This document shows positions 6,519 to 9,823 of a DNA stretch of 9,823 nt, piece after piece. The notes under the pieces were generated by a model. It made no database searches and had not been told where the DNA came from. It worked only from the letters and a program-made list of their open reading frames with translations. Origin of the DNA: CAINVV01 sp037129695 (lineage in GTDB: Bacteria; Bacteroidota; Bacteroidia; Bacteroidales; Prolixibacteraceae); the NCBI GenBank assembly GCA_037129695.1, contig JBAXUL010000134.1, forward strand, positions 1 to 9,823, given 5' to 3'. Each line of letters starts with the position of its first letter. The stretch's first letter is position 1. The position numbers and the translations under genes were made by a program.

Positions 6519-8240
6519 ATGGCTGAAAGAATCGTTATAGATCCCATCACCCGAATCGAAGGTCACTTGCGGGTTGAGATAGAAGTCAACAATGGAATAA
6601 TTACGGATGCCTTCAGTGCCGGAACCATGGTACGTGGCATCGAAACCATATTGAAGGGCCGCGATCCGCGCGATGCGTGGGCCTTCGTGGGACGTGTTTG
6701 CGGAGTCTGCACCTCGACCCACTCCCTCACCTCTGTCAGAACTGTGGAAAATGCCCTCGGCATCGCTGTTCCTCCCAATGCGGAACTGATCCGCAACCTG
6801 ATGGCTCATGCCCTCTATATCCAGGACCACGTAGTCCATTTCTATGTGCTGCACGCCCTCGATTGGGTAGATGTGGTTTCAGCCCTGAAGGCCAATCCGG
6901 CTGAAGCGTCAAGAATCGCTCAAAGTATCTCCTCCTGGCCAAAAAGCTCTGTAGGCTACTTTACTGATGTTCAGAAAAGGTTCAAAAATTTCGTAGAAAG
7001 TGGGCAACTGGGCATCTTCGCCAATGGATACTGGGGTCACAAAGCCTATAAACTTCCGCCTGAGGTGAATCTGATTGCCGTGGCTCACTACCTTGAAGCC
7101 CTTGAGTGGCAGAAAGAGATTGTCAAAGTTCATACCATCTTCGGGGGAAAGAACCCTCATCCAAATTACCTTGTGGGTGGCGTTCCGTGTTCCATCAACA
7201 TTGAAGAGGCAACGGCCGTCAATGCAGAACGCCTGGCCATGGTCGGCAAACTGTTTGAAGATGCGAAAGCCTTTGTCAACCAGGTTTACATACCAGATCT
7301 ATTGGCAATTGCCTCCTACTACAAAAGCGACTGGGGTGCCATTGGTGGAGGATTGACCAATTACCTCTCGTTTGGCGACTTCCCGACCAATGGGTACAAC
7401 AATCCTGAAAGTTTCAAGATGCCGCGAGGAGTCATCCTCAACCGCGACCTGAGCAAGATTCATGAAGTTAAAGCAGAGGATCCGCAGCAAATTCAGGAGT
7501 ACATTAACAATTCGTGGTACAACTATTCAAAAGGTGATAAAGTTGGTCTGCATCCCTGGGAAGGCGAAACGAATCTCAATTACACGGGACCCAAGCCACC
7601 GTACGAACATCTGGACTTCTCACAAAAATACAGTTGGGTAAAGACACCGCGTTGGAAAGGATATCCGATGGAAGTTGGTCCATTGTCCCGAATGCTGGTG
7701 GGTTATGCATCCGGTCGCCCCGATTACAAGGAGGTGATTGAAAGTGCACTGAAAGCATTGGATGTTCCTGTTGCCGCGCTGTTTTCCACACTCGGCCGCA
7801 CTGCCGCCAGAGGTCTCGAAACCAAACTGGTTTGCGACTGGGCCCTGGAGTCCTTCGATCAGCTTCTTGCGAACATCAAAAATGGCGATTCCCGTACCCA
7901 GAATAACGTTAAATGGGATCCTTCCACCTGGCCGCAAAGTGCAAAAGGCATCGGAATGGTGGAGGCACCACGGGGCGCCTTGTCCCACTTTATCGTGATT
8001 AAAGACAAAAAAATCGAGAATTATCAACTGGTTGTCCCGACTACCTGGAATGCCTCCCCTCGTGATGCCGAGGGAAAAAGGTCAGCCTTCGAGGAATCCC
8101 TGATCGGAACACCGGTTGAAGACCCCAAAGTGCCGCTGGAGGTGCTTCGTACGATCCACTCCTTTGATCCATGTCTGGCTTGCGCCGTGCATGTATATGA
8201 TGAAAACGGAACCACCCTTCACGATCTTAAAACCTATTAG
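6519..8240 (+). CDS. hyaB: [NiFe] hydrogenase large subunit, catalytic (HyaB/HupL)
   Basis: This subunit holds the NiFe(CN)2CO active site that oxidises H2. The N-terminal motif DPITRIEGHLRVE contains the conserved E14. The first metal-binding pair is C61 and C64 in RVCGVCTSTH. The second is C552 and C555 in DPCLACAVH. APRGAL near 483-488 contains R485, the conserved arginine over the active site (R509 in E. coli HyaB). After H558 a 15-residue tail (559-573, starting VYDENG) is still encoded, so the product is a precursor that needs endoproteolytic maturation; the downstream protease fits this. At 573 residues it is slightly shorter than E. coli HyaB. It has no export signal and is expected to cross the membrane with the Tat-targeted small subunit. 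It starts 5 nt after the small-subunit stop, and the cytochrome gene follows after 3 nt, so the three are almost certainly co-transcribed. Confidence 0.97.
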   Translation: MAERIVIDPITRIEGHLRVEIEVNNGIITDAFSAGTMVRGIETILKGRDPRDAWAFVGRVCGVCTSTHSLTSVRTVENALGIAVPPNAELIRNLMAHALYIQDHVVHFYVLHALDWVDVVSALKANPAEASRIAQSISSWPKSSVGYFTDVQKRFKNFVESGQLGIFANGYWGHKAYKLPPEVNLIAVAHYLEALEWQKEIVKVHTIFGGKNPHPNYLVGGVPCSINIEEATAVNAERLAMVGKLFEDAKAFVNQVYIPDLLAIASYYKSDWGAIGGGLTNYLSFGDFPTNGYNNPESFKMPRGVILNRDLSKIHEVKAEDPQQIQEYINNSWYNYSKGDKVGLHPWEGETNLNYTGPKPPYEHLDFSQKYSWVKTPRWKGYPMEVGPLSRMLVGYASGRPDYKEVIESALKALDVPVAALFSTLGRTAARGLETKLVCDWALESFDQLLANIKNGDSRTQNNVKWDPSTWPQSAKGIGMVEAPRGALSHFIVIKDKKIENYQLVVPTTWNASPRDAEGKRSAFEESLIGTPVEDPKVPLEVLRTIHSFDPCLACAVHVYDENGTTLHDLKTY

Positions 8241-8243
8241 CCC

Positions 8244-8963
8244 ATGAAAAGCAGAACCATCCCCATGCGTGAAGTGTATGTATGGGAATTGCCTGTCCGC
8301 ATATACCACTGGGTCAATATGCTCTGCGTGATCGCATTGTGCATCACAGGTTTTGTGATCGGCAATCCACCTGCATTCATGAATGGCACAGAAGCCTATT
8401 TTAACTATTGGTTCGGAACCGTGAGATTCGTCCATTTCGTATTCGCCTTCCTCTTTTTCTTCAATTTCGTATTTCGTACCTATTGGGGATTTGCCGGAAA
8501 CGAATTCGCCCGGTGGACCAATTTTATTCCGCTGAAACGATGTCAGTGGAAAGAAATCATGGATGTAATTAAGGTCGACGTGCTGCAATTGACCCACAAG
8601 AAAATTGATTCTATCGGGCACAATGCACTGGCAAGCTTCATCTATTTTCTCACCTTCATTATCTTTATGTTGCAGGTAATTACCGGTTTCGGAATGTATT
8701 CGGCCATGAGCCACTCCGCGTTTCCAAAATTGTTTGCATGGATCGTTCCAATGCTAGGAGGCGACATTACGGTCCGACATCTGCACCATATCCTGATGTG
8801 GGGATTTATCATCTTCGCGATCGTTCATGTATACCTTGTCTTTTACCACGATTACATCGAACGCCGGGGAGTCACCTCTTCGATGATCGGCGGATGGAAA
8901 TTTATCGAGGAAGATGTAGTGGAACGGCATGATGCCAAAACGGAGGAATGTCCTAAAAATTGA
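8244..8963 (+). CDS. hyaC: Ni/Fe-hydrogenase b-type cytochrome subunit (HyaC/HupC)
   Basis: This integral membrane diheme cytochrome b anchors the hydrogenase dimer and passes electrons to quinone. The 239 residues show four hydrophobic segments, at about 24-40, 62-78, 130-150 and 183-201. Candidate heme-ligating histidines are H22 (RIYHW), H64 (RFVHF), H182 (RHLHH) and H195 (IVHVY), as expected for the family. The C-terminal RRGVTSSMIGGWKFIEED is a family signature. ATG 8244 comes 3 nt after the large-subunit stop; a second in-frame ATG at 8265 (MREVYVWELPVRIYHW) is possible, because the family usually starts close to that segment. There is no Shine-Dalgarno sequence. It is the last gene before a strong terminator. 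Confidence 0.95.
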   Translation: MKSRTIPMREVYVWELPVRIYHWVNMLCVIALCITGFVIGNPPAFMNGTEAYFNYWFGTVRFVHFVFAFLFFFNFVFRTYWGFAGNEFARWTNFIPLKRCQWKEIMDVIKVDVLQLTHKKIDSIGHNALASFIYFLTFIIFMLQVITGFGMYSAMSHSAFPKLFAWIVPMLGGDITVRHLHHILMWGFIIFAIVHVYLVFYHDYIERRGVTSSMIGGWKFIEEDVVERHDAKTEECPKN

Positions 8964-8999
8964 TCCCTATTTGAAATAATTGGGTGAATGATCAACCTG

Positions 9000-9061
9000 A
9001 AAGATGAACGATTCCGGATTCTAAACAATGAATTTTAACCGGAAATCGTTCATCTTTTTTT
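9000..9061 (+). terminator. Strong rho-independent terminator after the hydrogenase operon
   Basis: The left arm 9000-9017 (AAAGATGAACGATTCCGG) pairs with 9039-9057 along 18 base pairs, with a single extra A bulged in the right arm. The loop is 21 nt and the stem ends in seven T residues (9055-9061). It begins 36 nt after the cytochrome stop, so it should end the three-gene transcript. The upper loop can extend the stem by four pairs (ATTC/GAAT). Confidence 0.88.
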
Positions 9062-9109
9062 ACCTTGCGGAAAACTAAGTGAGGAGAACAGTACAATGCT
9101 GCAGATTCT

Positions 9110-9130
9110 AATTCCCGGGTTTCGGGAATT
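9110..9130. repeat. Perfect 8-bp inverted repeat upstream of the protease gene
   Basis: AATTCCCG (9110-9117) pairs with CGGGAATT (9123-9130) around GGTTT. Outer CTAATT (9108-9113) and AATTAG (9135-9140) are also complementary. No T-run follows, so it is not a typical terminator. It could be an operator or a leader hairpin of the protease transcript. Confidence 0.45.
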
Positions 9131-9142
9131 GTGCAATTAGTG

Positions 9143-9168
9143 TCGCGCAACGCACGCAAATGTCGCAA
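9143..9168 (+). repeat. TCGCGCAA motif, copy 2, within short CGCAA-rich run
   Basis: TCGCGCAA at 9143-9150 is followed by further CGCA(A) units, including CGCACGCAAA and TCGCAA. It is a degenerate short tandem array and shares its first eight bases with the motif copies at 4897 and 9716. Confidence 0.35.
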
Positions 9169-9238
9169 TGAAAAATGCACGACCCTATTATTTGAACAGG
9201 TACAATTTTTAAAAACTTCCTGATAAAAAACAAAAAAA

Positions 9239-9709
9239 TTGACGAACGATCAAAATAACATCCTTGTATTGGGGATAGGAAATATTCTGATGAACGACGA
9301 AGGCATTGGAATACAAATTGTTGCAAAATTGGAAAGTGAAGGGTATTCCGGAGCCGATCTGATGGACGGAGGAACAGGAGGATTTCACCTTCTTGGATTT
9401 ATTCAATCCTATGCCAACGTGATCATCGTTGATGCGGCGCTGGACGACTATCCAACGGGACATGTCAGGGTACTTTATCCCAAATATGCCAAAGATTTCC
9501 CGAAGCAACTGAGTGCCCACGAAGTTGGACTGAAGGATTTGCTCGATGCCTCCTTCCTGATGGAAAAAATGCCTTCAATACACCTTGTGGCGATTTCGAT
9601 CAAGGATTTCCAGGATATGGGCATGGAACTGACGCCCGAGGTGCAAGTCGCAATTCCTCTGGCCATACAAACCATCAAGGAGTTGGTTGATTCGCTAAAA
9701 TCCCGGTAA
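9239..9709 (+). CDS. hyaD: Hydrogenase maturation endopeptidase (HyaD/HycI family)
   Basis: This protease removes the C-terminal peptide of the large-subunit precursor once nickel has been inserted, which closes the active site. The N-terminal motif LVLGIGNILMNDEGIG carries E21; D65 lies in NVIIVDAALDD and H94 in SAHEVGLKDLL. These correspond to the nickel-contacting E16, D62 and H93 of E. coli HybD. The 156 residues are the normal length and the protein is cytoplasmic. The start is TTG at 9239: an in-frame TAA at 9224-9226 lies upstream with no ATG in between, and the next ATG (codon 18) would delete the glycine motif. The gene has the same strand as the hydrogenase operon but lies 275 nt downstream, beyond a terminator, so it is probably expressed separately. 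The weak start codon would suit low-level synthesis (inference). Its likely substrate is the upstream large subunit, cleaved after H558. Confidence 0.92.
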   Translation: MTNDQNNILVLGIGNILMNDEGIGIQIVAKLESEGYSGADLMDGGTGGFHLLGFIQSYANVIIVDAALDDYPTGHVRVLYPKYAKDFPKQLSAHEVGLKDLLDASFLMEKMPSIHLVAISIKDFQDMGMELTPEVQVAIPLAIQTIKELVDSLKSR

Positions 9710-9715
9710 AACAGG

Positions 9716-9725
9716 TCGCGCAAAG
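9716..9725 (+). repeat. TCGCGCAAAG intergenic motif, copy 3
   Basis: Identical decamer to 4897-4906. It begins 6 nt after the protease stop codon and is followed almost directly by the 16-bp inverted repeat. Confidence 0.35.
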
Positions 9726-9729
9726 TTCC

Positions 9730-9774
9730 CTTTCTCCCCCTCGTTACCGCTGCGCTCAAACGAGGGCGAGAAAG
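9730..9774. repeat. 16-bp inverted repeat, one mismatch, downstream of the protease gene
   Basis: CTTTCTCCCCCTCGTT (9730-9745) matches the reverse complement of AACGAGGGCGAGAAAG (9759-9774) at 15 of 16 positions, with a 13-nt loop. The hairpin is GC-rich and stable, 20 nt after the stop codon. It lacks a following T-run, so it may be a non-canonical terminator, an mRNA-stabilising hairpin or a REP-like dispersed repeat. The window ends about 50 nt later with no further gene visible. Confidence 0.6.
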
Positions 9775-9823
9775 AGGCGCAATTCAACTGTCAAACAGAA
9801 AAATCCCATTATTTCTGCCTGGC

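Larger units (their letters stand above)
8964..9238. other. Intergenic region between hydrogenase operon and maturation protease
   Basis: About 275 nt without a gene. In order it contains the operon terminator (9000-9061), a GC-rich hairpin (9110-9130), a stretch with repeated CGCAA units (9143-9168) and an A-rich leader that runs into the TTG start of the protease gene. A promoter for the protease must lie after 9061, but I could not assign one with confidence. Confidence 0.55.

Noticed and set aside
6327..6854. A 175-codon minus-strand frame across the small/large subunit junction
   Set aside because: It is a shadow of the hydrogenase genes, whose residues and spacing match known families exactly.
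8082..8714. A 210-codon minus-strand frame across the large-subunit and cytochrome genes
   Set aside because: It is antisense to two unmistakable hydrogenase genes and has no domain of its own. Long antisense frames are common opposite codon-biased genes.
1..9823. CRISPR array, tRNA, rRNA, transposase or phage genes
   Set aside because: No regularly spaced direct repeats, no cloverleaf or rRNA signature, and no transposase or integrase motif were seen on either strand.

Overview
The window looks like chromosomal DNA of a Bacteroidota bacterium. This is inferred from start codons that lack Shine-Dalgarno sequences and sit behind A/T-rich leaders, moderately GC coding DNA separated by very AT-rich gaps, a secreted GH3 glycosidase, and a multi-sensor PAS/GAF signalling protein. 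I cannot name a genus.

Layout. (1) Positions 1-2145, minus strand: the N-terminal 715 residues of a membrane-bound sensor protein (TM, Cache-like periplasmic domain, TM, PAS, GAF, PAS), cut by the window edge before its output domain. (2) 2146-2680: a divergent intergenic region with two neighbouring dyads. (3) 2681-4789, plus strand: an exported glycoside hydrolase family 3 enzyme. (4) 4790-5403: a long AT-rich intergenic region with a compact cluster of inverted repeats at 5191-5288. (5) 5404-8963: a tight three-gene operon for a membrane-bound [NiFe] uptake hydrogenase: Tat-exported small subunit, large subunit and b-type cytochrome, with gaps of 5 and 3 nt. (6) A strong intrinsic terminator at 9000-9061. 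(7) 9239-9709: the hydrogenase-specific maturation endopeptidase, read from a TTG start. (8) 9710-9823: a tail with a 16-bp inverted repeat.

How it fits together. The small subunit carries the six-cysteine proximal-cluster signature of oxygen-tolerant (group 1d, Hyd-1/MBH-like) hydrogenases, plus the usual medial and distal cluster ligands. The large subunit has both NiFe cysteine pairs and an uncleaved 15-residue C-terminal peptide after the conserved His. The downstream protease has the expected nickel-sensing E/D/H residues and is the natural processing enzyme. The cytochrome would pass electrons from periplasmic H2 oxidation to the quinone pool. The Hyp maturation genes are not in this window. 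The sensor protein and the glycosidase have no evident functional link to the hydrogenase.

I found no clearly unprecedented system. The items most worth a second look are the dyad cluster upstream of the hydrogenase operon, the oxygen-tolerance signature in this host background, and the terminator separating the operon from its protease.
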